A program made the position numbers and the translations under genes. A stretch of 64,000 nt of DNA from Aquitalea magnusonii. Its GTDB lineage: Bacteria > Pseudomonadota > Gammaproteobacteria > Burkholderiales > Chromobacteriaceae. The DNA is taken from NCBI RefSeq assembly GCF_002217795.2, contig NZ_AP018823.1, positions 434,001 through 498,000 of the forward strand, in the 5' to 3' direction. The notes below the pieces were generated by a model. That model made no database searches and was not told the origin of the DNA. It was given only the letters and a program-made list of their open reading frames with translations. Below are positions 1-8,120 of this stretch, piece by piece; the stretch's first letter is position 1; every line of letters starts with the position of its first letter.

Positions 1-2
1 CT

Positions 3-842
3 GCATTGATGGCCAATGTGGCGTTGATTGCGCCGCTGGTGGGGCCGCTGGCCGGTGCCGCGCTGGTGGAAATCGCCCCCTGGCGTAGTTGCTTCCTGCT
101 GATTGCGCTCATGGCCGGCCTGGCCCTGCTGGGGCTGGTGTGGAAAATGCCGGAAACCGTGGTGCCGGGGCAAAACCGCCAGCCCTTGGCGCAGATGGGG
201 GCGGATTACCTGCGCTTGCTCAAACAGTCGCGCTTTGTGCTGTCTGCGCTGTGCATTCCGCTGCTGGCACTGCCGCTGATGGGCTGGATTGCCCTCTCGC
301 CGGTCTTGCTGGTGCAGGACCTGGGCATGAGCACCCTGCAATACGGCCTGATGCAACTGCCGGTGTTTGGTGGTTTGATCGGCGGCAATTTTGCGCTGGT
401 GTTGCTGGCGGAACGCTGGCCGCTGGGGCGTTCGGTCTTTGTCGGCATGGGGCCGATTGTTGGCGGCCTGCTCTTGATGCTCTGCGGGGTGCTGTTTACC
501 GCCGAACCGGTGTGGCTGATGGTGGCCGGCATGAGCCTGATGAGTTTTGGCGAAGGACTGAGCTTTGGCGTGCTGTACCGCTTTGCCCTGATGTCCTCGC
601 CAGTGGCCAAGGGCACGGTATCGGCCGCCATGAGCATGCTATCGATGGCGGGTTATGCGCTGGGCATCGAGCTGTTCCGTCTAGCCTACATGGCTGGCGG
701 CATTGCCGGCTTTGCTGCTTGCTCGGTACTGACTGCCGTGTTGTTCGTGCTGCTGGCGCGCCGTACCGTGCCGCAGGCCATGGCCGAGCGCGCCGCACCG
801 GCTGATTACCTGCCGCTGGAGTTGCAGGGCCAGAACAGCTGA
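3..842 (+). CDS. MFS multidrug exporter, MdfA-like (5' end outside window)
   Basis: C-terminal part of a 12-helix major facilitator drug/proton antiporter in the inner membrane. The reading frame is open to the left edge, so the true start lies outside; about 280 residues remain. The first visible residues (ALMANVALIAPLVGPLAGA) match the region of E. coli MdfA where the motif-C-like GPLxGA stretch lies, followed by a PWR segment and MPET at the central loop. Several hydrophobic helices follow. Substrates cannot be read from the sequence; the MdfA/Cmr family exports varied cationic and neutral drugs. The stop is at 840-842 and metG follows after about 145 bases that hold its own promoter, so the two are probably separate transcripts. 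Confidence 0.8.
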   Translation, partial: ALMANVALIAPLVGPLAGAALVEIAPWRSCFLLIALMAGLALLGLVWKMPETVVPGQNRQPLAQMGADYLRLLKQSRFVLSALCIPLLALPLMGWIALSPVLLVQDLGMSTLQYGLMQLPVFGGLIGGNFALVLLAERWPLGRSVFVGMGPIVGGLLLMLCGVLFTAEPVWLMVAGMSLMSFGEGLSFGVLYRFALMSSPVAKGTVSAAMSMLSMAGYALGIELFRLAYMAGGIAGFAACSVLTAVLFVLLARRTVPQAMAERAAPADYLPLELQGQNS

Positions 843-919
843 ACCACGATTTTCTCTCTCCAGGCACCCGGTGTGATGGCTTTTGTCGTCCATCCACCGG
901 GTTTTTGCCGAACAGTGCC

Positions 920-949
920 GTGACCGGTAAGGCGATACGGCTCTATAAT
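920..949 (+). promoter_or_regulatory. Predicted sigma-70 promoter of metG
   Basis: A perfect -10 TATAAT lies at 944-949 with a -35-like GTGACC at 920-925 (4 of 6 matches), 18 bases apart. The metG start codon is 38 bases downstream of the -10. Seen by eye only. Confidence 0.55.
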
Positions 950-987
950 CGACGGCTTGAGATCGCTTACCATCAGGAACACCCACA

Positions 988-3048
988 ATGAGCAAACGCA
1001 AGATTCTGGTAACCAGTGCACTGCCTTACGCCAACGCGGGGCTGCATCTGGGCCACATGCTGGAACAGATCCAGACCGACGTCTGGGTGCGTTTCCAGAA
1101 AATGCGCGGGCACGAATGCTATTACGTGTGCGCGGACGACACCCACGGCGCCCCCATCATGCTGGCCGCCGAAAAGCAGGGCATCACCCCGACCCAGCTG
1201 GTGGATGCAGTACGCGAACTGCACCTGGCCGATTCGCAGGGCTTCCTGATTGGCCACGACAACTACTACAGCACCAACAGTCCGGAAAACAAGGCATTTG
1301 CCGAGCAGGTGTACAAGGCCCTGCGGGCGGATGACAAGATTTCCAGCCGCACCATCGAGCAATTGTTCGATCCGGAAAAACAGATGTTCCTGCCGGACCG
1401 CTTCGTCAAGGGCGAATGCCCCAAGTGCGCCGCCAAGGACCAGTATGGTGACAACTGTGAAGTGTGCGGTGCTACTTACAACCCGACCGAACTGAAAAAC
1501 CCGTACTCGGCGGTGTCCGGTGCCAAGCCGGTACTGAAAACCTCCGAGCACTACTTCTTCCGCCTGGGCGAGTGTGCCGACTTCCTCAAGGGCTGGACCA
1601 GCGGCAGTAGCACCCGTGCCGATGGCGAGAGCCAGCCGCACCTGCAGCCCGAGTCGCTCAACAAGATGAACGAGTGGATCGAAGGCGGCCTGCAGGACTG
1701 GGACATCAGCCGTGATGCACCGTATTTCGGTTTTGAGATTCCGGATGCGCCGGGCAAGTACTTCTATGTGTGGCTGGATGCGCCGATTGGTTACATGGCC
1801 AGCTTCAAGCACCTGTGCGACAGCAAGGGCATCGATTTTGACGCCTGGTTCAAACCGGATTCGGACGCCGAGATGTATCACTTCATCGGCAAGGACATCC
1901 TGTACTTCCACGCACTGTTCTGGCCGGCCATGCTGCATTACTCCGGCTTGCGCGCGCCCACCGGCGTGTTTGCCCACGGCTTCCTCACCGTGGACGGGCA
2001 GAAAATGTCCAAGTCGCGCGGCACCTTCATCCAGGCCAAGAGCTATCTGGACTGCGGCCTGAACCCGGAGTGGATGCGCTACTACATGGCCGCCAAGCTC
2101 AATGGCCGTATCGAAGACATCGACCTCAACCTCAATGACTTCGTGGCACGGGTGAATTCCGACCTGGTGGGCAAGTACGTCAACATCGCCAGCCGCTCTG
2201 CCGGTTTCATCAGCAAGCGCTTTGGCGGCAAGCTGGCCGACAGCGTGGCGGACACCGCCATCCTGCACAAGCTGCAAGCGGCTGCGCCGGAACTGGCTGC
2301 CGCGTTTGAAGCCCGCGAATACGCCAAGGCACTGCGCGACGTGATGGCGCTGGCCGACGAGGTAAATGCCTATGTCGACGCCAACAAGCCGTGGGAGCTG
2401 GCCAAGCAGGAAGGGCAGGATGCGCGTCTGCAGGAAGTCTGCACCGTGCTGATCAACGCCTTCCGCCTGCTCACCATCTACCTCAAGCCGGTACTGCCCA
2501 AGCTGGCCGAAGGCGTGGAAGCCTTCCTCGGCGTGGCCCCGCTGGCCTGGTCCGATGCCGACAGCCTGCTGTTGGGCAACACCATCAACACCTATCAGCA
2601 CCTGATGCAGCGCATCGACCCGGCGCTGATCGACAAACTGATCGAAGCAAACAAACAGAATATGCAAGCCACCAGCAACGCCCCGGCTGCCGCTGCTTAC
2701 GAGCCGCTGGCCGATACCATCAAGATCGACGACTTTGCCAAGGTAGACCTGCGTATCGGCAAGGTACTGGCCTGCAACTTTGTTGAAGGTTCGGACAAGC
2801 TGCTGCAGTTCACCGTGGACCTGGGCTTTGAACAGCGCAACATCTTCTCCGGCATCCGCTCCGCCTATCAGGAGCCGGAAAAGCTGGTGGGCCGCAATGT
2901 GGTGGTGGTGGCCAATCTGGCCGAGCGCAAGATGCGCTTTGGCGTGTCGCAAGGCATGATCGTCTGCGCCTCCGGTGCCGACGACAATTCCGGCTTGTTC
3001 CTGCTGGATGTGGATCAGGGCGCGGCACCCGGCATGCGTATCGGTTAA
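988..3048 (+). CDS. metG: Methionyl-tRNA synthetase
   Basis: Charges tRNA-Met with methionine in the cytoplasm. The 686-residue protein has the usual full length for the long bacterial class I form. The HIGH-type signature HLGH is at residues 20-23 and KMSKS at 339-343. A zinc knuckle is formed by Cys144, Cys147, Cys157 and Cys160. The last 100 or so residues are the EMAP/Trbp111-like tRNA-binding domain that also gives the dimer ([11 protein letters not shown]). The ATG at 988 places HLGH at the expected distance from the N-terminus. It has its own promoter (920-949) and a strong terminator (3073-3103), so it is probably monocistronic. Confidence 0.97.
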   Translation: MSKRKILVTSALPYANAGLHLGHMLEQIQTDVWVRFQKMRGHECYYVCADDTHGAPIMLAAEKQGITPTQLVDAVRELHLADSQGFLIGHDNYYSTNSPENKAFAEQVYKALRADDKISSRTIEQLFDPEKQMFLPDRFVKGECPKCAAKDQYGDNCEVCGATYNPTELKNPYSAVSGAKPVLKTSEHYFFRLGECADFLKGWTSGSSTRADGESQPHLQPESLNKMNEWIEGGLQDWDISRDAPYFGFEIPDAPGKYFYVWLDAPIGYMASFKHLCDSKGIDFDAWFKPDSDAEMYHFIGKDILYFHALFWPAMLHYSGLRAPTGVFAHGFLTVDGQKMSKSRGTFIQAKSYLDCGLNPEWMRYYMAAKLNGRIEDIDLNLNDFVARVNSDLVGKYVNIASRSAGFISKRFGGKLADSVADTAILHKLQAAAPELAAAFEAREYAKALRDVMALADEVNAYVDANKPWELAKQEGQDARLQEVCTVLINAFRLLTIYLKPVLPKLAEGVEAFLGVAPLAWSDADSLLLGNTINTYQHLMQRIDPALIDKLIEANKQNMQATSNAPAAAAYEPLADTIKIDDFAKVDLRIGKVLACNFVEGSDKLLQFTVDLGFEQRNIFSGIRSAYQEPEKLVGRNVVVVANLAERKMRFGVSQGMIVCASGADDNSGLFLLDVDQGAAPGMRIG

Positions 3049-3072
3049 GCGGACTGCGTTTCGCCCCCATAC

Positions 3073-3103
3073 AGCCCTGCCCTTGATGTGGCAGGGCTTT
3101 TTT
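3073..3103 (+). terminator. Intrinsic terminator of metG
   Basis: A 9-bp GC-rich stem (3073-3081 with 3090-3098) and an 8-base loop are followed by a run of T to 3103, 25 bases after the metG stop. Confidence 0.9.
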
Positions 3104-3270
3104 CTTTGCTGTGCCAGAAAAACGTCACGAACCTGTCATTTCGGACTGTTAGAGTGATTCCTCATAACGATGTGGAACTATATTGTTGGCTTATTTGTCA
3201 ATAACGTGTTAAACCTTTAGATCAAACTAAAATTTTGTCGCAATGATAAAAAAAACAAGGAAATATAAAA

Positions 3271-3456
3271 ATGCAAATCTCTCAACTGAAACCGGGTTAC
3301 ACCGTACTTGAGCATAAAGACAGTGGCGACATCGTCCACTACACCGTGGTCAGTATCCGCCAGGTAGGCAAGATGTTCGAAGTCACCTTCCAGTCCGTAC
3401 TTGGTCTGGCTTCTGCCTTTTATCCGGCCAACGGCTTTATTCACGCCGCCGCCTGA
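3271..3456 (+). CDS. Small protein of unknown function, 61 aa
   Basis: I do not recognise this gene. It encodes 61 residues starting MQISQLKPGYTVLEHKDSGD, predicted soluble, with alternating hydrophobic and polar residues suggesting a small beta-rich fold, and ending in FIHAAA. Support for its being real: a good ribosome site (AAGGAA, 10-11 bases upstream), an AT-rich 160-base upstream region able to hold a promoter, and a dedicated intrinsic terminator at 3500-3520. It is therefore a monocistronic small gene flanked by terminators on both sides. The central segment (DIVHYTVVSIRQVGKMFEVTF) reads like a short SH3- or KOW-like strand pattern, but that is only an impression. Confidence 0.7.
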   Translation: MQISQLKPGYTVLEHKDSGDIVHYTVVSIRQVGKMFEVTFQSVLGLASAFYPANGFIHAAA

Positions 3457-3499
3457 TTCGGCAAGGACCCGACTCCATCGGGTCAAAACAATTCAACCC

Positions 3500-3521
3500 A
3501 CCCCGCCGCTGGCGGGGTTTT
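3500..3521 (+). terminator. Intrinsic terminator of the 61-aa gene
   Basis: An 8-bp stem ACCCCGCC / GGCGGGGT (3500-3507 with 3511-3518) with a 3-base loop and a short T run, 43 bases after the stop. Confidence 0.85.
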
Positions 3522-3602
3522 GTATTCTGGCAGGCCGCAAGCCTTGCATGTTGCCGCCGCCGCTTCTGCCTTATCATTGCCTTTTGATCAATTTGCCCGA
3601 CC

Positions 3603-4217
3603 ATGTCCCGTTTGCGCCCACTGCTGCCCGAGCTGATTGCCAATTTTCTGTTGCCCTGGTTGTGTTACCGCTGGGCCTTGCCGCAATGGGGGGAGGTCGG
3701 TGCGCTGATTGCATCCACCATGCCGCCCTTGTTGTGGAGTGGCATCGAGTTACTGCGTTTTCGTCGTGTTGATGCGCTCAGCCTGCTGGTACTGGCCGGC
3801 ATCCTGCTGTCCTTGCTGGCCATGTTGCTGGGCGGCAGTCCGCGTGTTCTGCTGATGCGGGAGTCCTTGCTGTCCGGACTGTTTGGCGTGGCTTTTCTGC
3901 TGTCCTTGCTGGGTGGCAAGCCGCTGGTGTTCTACCTGGCGCGCGCCACGGTGGCGCGCGAGTCGGATGAGGGACTACGCCGTTTTGAACAGCGTTGGCA
4001 GGAGGCGGGCTTTCGTCGCGGCATCCGGCTGATGACGCTGCTGTGGGGGTGTGGCCTGACACTGGAAACCGCCTTGCGTGCCGTGATGGTCTCTAGCATG
4101 CCGGTGGAGCGTTTTCTGTTGTTGTCGCCCTTGGTCAGCTATGGCCTGATGGGCGTCATGCTGCTGTTGACCTGGCGCGGGCGTCTGCTGTTGCGCGCAC
4201 AGGCTGCACCGGCATGA
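3603..4217 (+). CDS. VC0807-family integral membrane protein
   Basis: A 204-residue polytopic inner-membrane protein of unknown role. At least five hydrophobic segments are visible: residues about 10-30, 36-50, 56-77, 90-105 and 140-160, with another near 175-195. The N-terminal ELIANFLLPWLCY and the following segments resemble the family annotated as VC0807, which is loosely related to septation protein A-like membrane proteins. The assignment is from memory of the family and not searched. A hydrophilic stretch with DEGLRRFEQRWQE lies between helices near residue 125. ATG at 3603 is the natural start. The gene stands alone between the terminator at 3500 and the hairpin at 4238. Confidence 0.6.
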   Translation: MSRLRPLLPELIANFLLPWLCYRWALPQWGEVGALIASTMPPLLWSGIELLRFRRVDALSLLVLAGILLSLLAMLLGGSPRVLLMRESLLSGLFGVAFLLSLLGGKPLVFYLARATVARESDEGLRRFEQRWQEAGFRRGIRLMTLLWGCGLTLETALRAVMVSSMPVERFLLLSPLVSYGLMGVMLLLTWRGRLLLRAQAAPA

Positions 4218-4230
4218 TGGAGCAAGCACA

Positions 4231-4260
4231 AAAAAAGAGGCCGCCCGGGGAGGCGGCCTT
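4231..4260 (-). terminator. Intrinsic terminator, best oriented leftward
   Basis: An 8-bp stem AGGCCGCC / GGCGGCCT (4238-4245 with 4252-4259). On the minus strand it is followed by seven T (4231-4237 read in reverse); on the plus strand no T run follows. No leftward protein gene ends here, so it may end an unannotated leftward RNA. It may also help stop the preceding plus-strand gene. Confidence 0.65.
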
Positions 4261-4545
4261 GAATTTCCGTGATGAACACTTAGGAGAATACGCGCTGCAC
4301 ATCACCTGAGTGGGCGCAGAACGATTCAAACTGCACTGGCTACCTGTCTGCTGCACGTTCGCCTACGGGGAAGACGACGGGATGTGTGGCAGGCTGCTAG
4401 TCACTCATGGGGCAGAAGTGACTGGCGGTAACACAATACGTACTTTAGGCCAGGGATATTGAGGAGATGTGTCAGGCATCCGGGCAAATGTTAATAAGTT
4501 TTACAAATGAGTCGGCTGTCATATTAAAAAAATTTTAAGAAATTG
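4261..4545. other. Gene-free stretch before tRNA-fMet
   Basis: No convincing protein gene is visible. The stretch holds a small inverted repeat GTCACT / AGTGAC (around 4400-4425) and, near its right end, an AT-rich block (about 4521-4543) that looks like an UP element for the tRNA promoter. The minus-strand terminator at its left border makes a leftward non-coding RNA possible. Confidence 0.4.
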
Positions 4546-4574
4546 TTGACAGCACATGCGGCAACTTGTACTAT
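4546..4574 (+). promoter_or_regulatory. Strong sigma-70 promoter of tRNA-fMet
   Basis: Perfect -35 TTGACA at 4546-4551, 17-base spacer, -10 TACTAT at 4569-4574. An A/T-rich tract immediately upstream (4521-4543) resembles an UP element, as expected for a stable-RNA promoter. Confidence 0.85.
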
Positions 4575-4623
4575 GCACTCCTCTTCTGAAGCAAAGACGC
4601 AGAAGACAGCGACAGAACACTGA

Positions 4624-4700
<77 letters not shown>

Positions 4701-4726
4701 ATTCCCTGCAGCGTGCTGCATGGTAG

Positions 4727-4763
4727 AAAAAGCCCCGACAAGCAATGCTTGCCGGGGCTTTTT
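4727..4763 (+). terminator. Intrinsic terminator of tRNA-fMet
   Basis: Long near-perfect hairpin: AAAAAGCCCCG pairs with CGGGGCTTTTT around an inner CAAGC / GCTTG stem, ending in a T run. The A-rich left arm makes it potentially bidirectional. Confidence 0.9.
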
Positions 4764-4871
4764 CATTGCTCCTGGCCATGCCTGTCGGCCTTCCATCAAG
4801 GCAGCCTGCTTCCGGGGTGGCGTGCGGTCCGCGTTATACTGAAAGTTCTCCCACTTTCAGGCATAACCACC

Positions 4872-5861
4872 ATGCGCATTGCTGTTTTCGATACCAAAAA
4901 TTACGACCGCCAAAGCCTGGATGGTGCCAATCAGCAGTTCGGTCATCAACTGAGCTATTTCGAGCCCCGCTTGAACCGTGACACGCTGGAGCTGGTACAC
5001 GGTGTGGATGCGGTCTGCCCTTTTGTCAATGACAGGCTGGATGCCGAAGTGATTGCCAGTCTGGCTGCGCGTGGCGTGCGCCTCATTACCTTGCGCTGTG
5101 CCGGTTTCAATGGGGTGGATCTGGCGGCATGTCGTCAGCATGGCATCACGGTGACGCGCGTTCCCGCTTATTCACCCCATGCTGTGGCTGAGCATGCGTT
5201 TGCGCTGTTGCTGGCCGTGGTGCGGCGTATTCACAAATCCTATGTCCGGGTGCGTGAAATGGATTTCTCGCTGGACGGGCTGGTGGGCTTTGATTTGTAC
5301 CGCAAGACCATTGGCGTGGTCGGCACCGGGCGCATTGGCCAGGCCACGATTGCCATTGCCAAGGGCTTTGGCATGCGGGTGCTGGCATTTGATGTGTACC
5401 CGCAGGCCGGGCTGGATGAGAAGCTGGGCTTTGAATATGTTTCGCTGCCGCGCTTGCTGGCCGAGTGTGATGTGGTCAGCCTGCATTTGCCACTGACGGC
5501 AGAGACACAACACATGATCAATACCACCTCACTGGCCGGCATGAAGCCCGGCGCAGTGCTGATCAATACCAGCCGCGGCGGACTGATTGAAACCGCAGCG
5601 CTGATTGCCGCGTTGAAGGATGGACGCCTGGCGGGCGTGGGGCTGGATGTGTATGAGATGGAGGAGGGCGTGTTTTTTGAGAACCACTCCGAAGTTGGTC
5701 TGCAAGATGATCAACTGGCCCGCCTGCTCACCTTCCCCAATGTGCTGGTGACAGCACATCAGGGATTTCTGACACGTGAGGCGCTGGACAATATCGCCGA
5801 AACCACACTGGCGAATGCGACGGCTTTCGAGCGGGGCAGTCAGCTCGATAACAAGGTTTGA
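4872..5861 (+). CDS. ldhA: D-lactate dehydrogenase (NAD-dependent)
   Basis: Reduces pyruvate to D-lactate with NADH in the cytoplasm during fermentation. From the ATG at 4872 the protein is 329 residues, the length of E. coli LdhA, so the longer upstream reading frame, which runs back into the tRNA terminator, is rejected. The NAD-binding motif GVVGTGRIGQ is near residue 150. The catalytic Arg (NTSRGG), Glu (DVYEMEEG) and His (TAHQGFLT) of the D-2-hydroxyacid dehydrogenase family are present in order. A -10-like TATACT (4835-4840) is followed by a short inverted repeat GAAAGT / ACTTTC just before the gene. It converges on yaaA with only 12 bases between stops. Confidence 0.94.
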   Translation: MRIAVFDTKNYDRQSLDGANQQFGHQLSYFEPRLNRDTLELVHGVDAVCPFVNDRLDAEVIASLAARGVRLITLRCAGFNGVDLAACRQHGITVTRVPAYSPHAVAEHAFALLLAVVRRIHKSYVRVREMDFSLDGLVGFDLYRKTIGVVGTGRIGQATIAIAKGFGMRVLAFDVYPQAGLDEKLGFEYVSLPRLLAECDVVSLHLPLTAETQHMINTTSLAGMKPGAVLINTSRGGLIETAALIAALKDGRLAGVGLDVYEMEEGVFFENHSEVGLQDDQLARLLTFPNVLVTAHQGFLTREALDNIAETTLANATAFERGSQLDNKV

Positions 5862-5873
5862 GCTGGCTGGCGC

Positions 5874-6647
5874 TCAGTCCTGCCTGCGCCGGAACACCCA
5901 GCGCTGTGTGTCCGATTCGCTGCTGTCGAATTGATAGCCCGCGAGCTTGAAGTCCTGCAGCGCTTCTGGCGTGTCTACCGCATGTAGGGCTGCCCAGCGT
6001 GCCATCAGTCCGCGCGCTTGTTTGGCATAAAAGCTGATGATCTTGTACTGGCCGTTCTTGAAGTCCTGGAATACCGGGGTGATCAGGCGGCCATGCAGTT
6101 TGTCCGTCTTGACCGATTTGAAGTATTCATCGGATGCCAGATTCACCAGCACCGGCTTGTCCGACCCATCCAGCAGCGTGTTCAGTGCATTGGTAATGCG
6201 CTGGCCCCAGAAAGCATACAGGTTGGCACCGCCCGGATTGGCCAGTTTGGTTCCCATCTCCAGGCGGTAGGGTTGCATCAGGTCCAGTGGCCGCAGCAGG
6301 CCATACAGGCCGGATAGAATGCGCAGATGGTTTTGCAGATACTCCAACTGGGCTTCGTTCAGGCTGGCGGCATCCAGTCCCTCGTAAACATCCCCCATAA
6401 AGGCCAGTACGGCTTGCTTGGCATTGTCAGGTGTAAAGTCGGGAGTCCAGTCGTGATAGCGGCCTACATTCAGTGTGGCCAGCGCATCGCTGATGCTCAT
6501 CAGGCGGGCAATATCCGCCGGGCTTTTTTCGCGCAATACCGTGATCAGTTGCTGACTGTCGGCCAGAAAATCTGGCTGACTGTAGCGCGTGGTGTGTGGT
6601 GGCGTGGTGTAGTCCAGCGTTTTGGCTGGCGAGAGTACCATCAACAT
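5874..6647 (-). CDS. yaaA: YaaA family peroxide-stress protein
   Basis: 257 residues, matching the UPF0246/DUF328 family whose E. coli member YaaA limits free iron and DNA damage under hydrogen peroxide stress. The N-terminal LSPAKTLD and the later [13 protein letters not shown] and [17 protein letters not shown] are the conserved family stretches. The start at 6647 has AAGGAT 8 bases upstream; a second ATG two codons in (6641) is possible. It converges with ldhA and has no partner in an operon. Confidence 0.93.
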   Translation of the reverse strand: MLMVLSPAKTLDYTTPPHTTRYSQPDFLADSQQLITVLREKSPADIARLMSISDALATLNVGRYHDWTPDFTPDNAKQAVLAFMGDVYEGLDAASLNEAQLEYLQNHLRILSGLYGLLRPLDLMQPYRLEMGTKLANPGGANLYAFWGQRITNALNTLLDGSDKPVLVNLASDEYFKSVKTDKLHGRLITPVFQDFKNGQYKIISFYAKQARGLMARWAALHAVDTPEALQDFKLAGYQFDSSESDTQRWVFRRRQD

Positions 6648-6698
6648 GAGGCAAATCCTTGCAGCGAAGTAAGGTGGGATTGTAGCGGAGACGGCGGC

Positions 6699-7538
6699 TT
6701 AGTGCGCCGCTTCCATGAGTCTGGCGGTGCCGGACACGCGAATCGAGCTGCCTTGTGCTGCTGGAATGGCGGCATGCAGGCAAGAGCGCTGGCCCATGTC
6801 CTCGCCTTGTATCACCGCGATATGGCCGCCATGCTCCCAGCCAATATCGCGCAGATAACCAGCCAGGGCGGCGGTGGCCGCTCCGGTGGCCGGGTCTTCA
6901 TAGACGCCGCCGGCAGCAAAGGCATTGCGGCTGTGAAAGCGTTGCCGGTTCTCTGCCCACAGCAGCAGGATGGTGGTGAGACCGGCACGGCGCATCAAGT
7001 CGCGGCCTGCCAGTTGCGCGTAGCGCATGGCGGATAGCGTGGCACGCTCTTGTACCGCGAGCAGCAAGTGGTCTGCTCCGGCATGGATCAGGGCAGGAGG
7101 CAGCTTTGGGCAGAGCTGGTCGGCGCTTAGTCCGAACAGGTCGAGTGCTTCTTGCAGTAAGGCTGCAGGTGCCGCAGTACTGCGTGTCGGTGGCGATTGC
7201 AGGGCGGCGCTGAGCTGGCCTGCCTGGTATTGGCCACTGACGCTGATATTGGCCTGATTCAGTTGCAAGGGAAAATCCCCATTACCGTATTGCATGGCCA
7301 ACGCCGCTCCCAGTGCAATGGTGGCATGGCCGCAAAACGGGACTTCTGCTTCTGGTGAAAAATAGCGCACCCGCCAGCCCTGGCCTTGCGGCATGGCAAA
7401 TACGGTTTCCGAGAAGCCCAGTCGTGCGGCAATACTTTGCATTTCGCGATCACTGGGCAGGCTGGGCTGGAGCACTACACCGGCCGGGTTGCCACCGCTG
7501 TCGCCATCGGAAAATGCGGCAATCTTCAGAATATTCAT
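6699..7538 (-). CDS. PhzF-family isomerase/epimerase-like protein
   Basis: 279 residues of the PhzF/YddE family, which share the diaminopimelate-epimerase fold; the known member PhzF isomerises a phenazine precursor, but most homologues have no assigned substrate. The family hallmarks are visible: GNPAGVVL near the N-terminus, the catalytic-Glu region [17 protein letters not shown], and the C-terminal [15 protein letters not shown]. The ATG at 7538 is preferred over the overlapping GTG at 7541 because GGGAG lies about 7 bases before it. There are no phenazine genes nearby, so that role is not implied. It is transcribed away from dtd, whose start is only 51 bases off. Confidence 0.88.
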   Translation of the reverse strand: MNILKIAAFSDGDSGGNPAGVVLQPSLPSDREMQSIAARLGFSETVFAMPQGQGWRVRYFSPEAEVPFCGHATIALGAALAMQYGNGDFPLQLNQANISVSGQYQAGQLSAALQSPPTRSTAAPAALLQEALDLFGLSADQLCPKLPPALIHAGADHLLLAVQERATLSAMRYAQLAGRDLMRRAGLTTILLLWAENRQRFHSRNAFAAGGVYEDPATGAATAALAGYLRDIGWEHGGHIAVIQGEDMGQRSCLHAAIPAAQGSSIRVSGTARLMEAAH

Positions 7539-7589
7539 CACAGGCTCCCGCCGGGTAGAATGGCACGTCAGATTTCAGGAGATGTGGGC

Positions 7590-8042
7590 ATGCGGGTGCT
7601 TGTTCAACGGGTAAGCGAAGCGAAGGTGACAGTGGCAGGTGAAACATGCGGGCAGATTGCTGCCGGCCTGCTATTGCTGGTGGGGGTGGAAGAAGTGGAT
7701 ACGCAGCAGGATATCGACTGGCTGGTGCGCAAGATCAGCCAGTTGCGGATTTTCAATGATGATGCAGGGGTGATGAATCTTTCCCTGCTGGACTGTGGTG
7801 CAGAGGCGCTGGCGGTCAGCCAGTTCACCCTGTTTGCCTCTACCCGCAAGGGCAATCGCCCGTCCTACAGCCGTGCTGCGCGTGGTGATATTTCCCGTCC
7901 CGTGTTCGAACAGTTTGTTGACAGTCTGAGCCGGGCGATTGGCCGCGTGGTGCCGACGGGGATTTTTGGGGCAGATATGAAGGTGAGTCTGGTGAATGAC
8001 GGCCCGGTCACCATTTTGCTGGACAGCCGGAATCCGGAATAA
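7590..8042 (+). CDS. dtd: D-aminoacyl-tRNA deacylase
   Basis: Hydrolyses D-amino acids (and mischarged glycine) from tRNA, a proofreading step in translation. 150 residues from the ATG at 7590, close to E. coli Dtd at 145; the longer upstream frame overlaps the divergent PhzF gene and lacks family sequence. The conserved SQFTLFA motif and the C-terminal NDGPVT (cis-proline motif) that form the active site are present. A terminator at 8075-8100 follows and is shared with the convergent mltD. Confidence 0.96.
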   Translation: MRVLVQRVSEAKVTVAGETCGQIAAGLLLLVGVEEVDTQQDIDWLVRKISQLRIFNDDAGVMNLSLLDCGAEALAVSQFTLFASTRKGNRPSYSRAARGDISRPVFEQFVDSLSRAIGRVVPTGIFGADMKVSLVNDGPVTILLDSRNPE

Positions 8043-8074
8043 GTGCCTGAGCGCAGGACTGGCTGAACGGAAAT

Positions 8075-8100
8075 AAAAAACCCGCCAAGGCGGGTTTTTT
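8075..8100. terminator. Bidirectional intrinsic terminator between dtd and mltD
   Basis: AAAAAACCCGC / GCGGGTTTTTT hairpin with a 4-base loop. A run on one side and T run on the other let it act on both convergent genes. Confidence 0.9.
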
Positions 8101-8120
8101 CATGGATGGTGGTCAAGGGA

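Noticed and set aside
973..2952. 659-codon open frame on the minus strand opposite metG
   Set aside because: Shadow frame of a GC-rich, well-recognised gene; low-complexity His/Gln/Gly-rich translation with no ribosome site. The same applies to long antisense frames opposite copA, ilvD, glyA, guaB, uvrC and the 368-aa gene.
4472..4536. Tiny frame starting at an ATG after GAGGAG upstream of tRNA-fMet
   Set aside because: The GAGGAG abuts the ATG with no spacing and the frame has about 23 codons running into the AT-rich promoter region.
6699..7538. PhzF-like gene as sign of a phenazine biosynthesis cluster
   Set aside because: No other phenazine genes are near; PhzF-fold proteins of unknown substrate are widespread.
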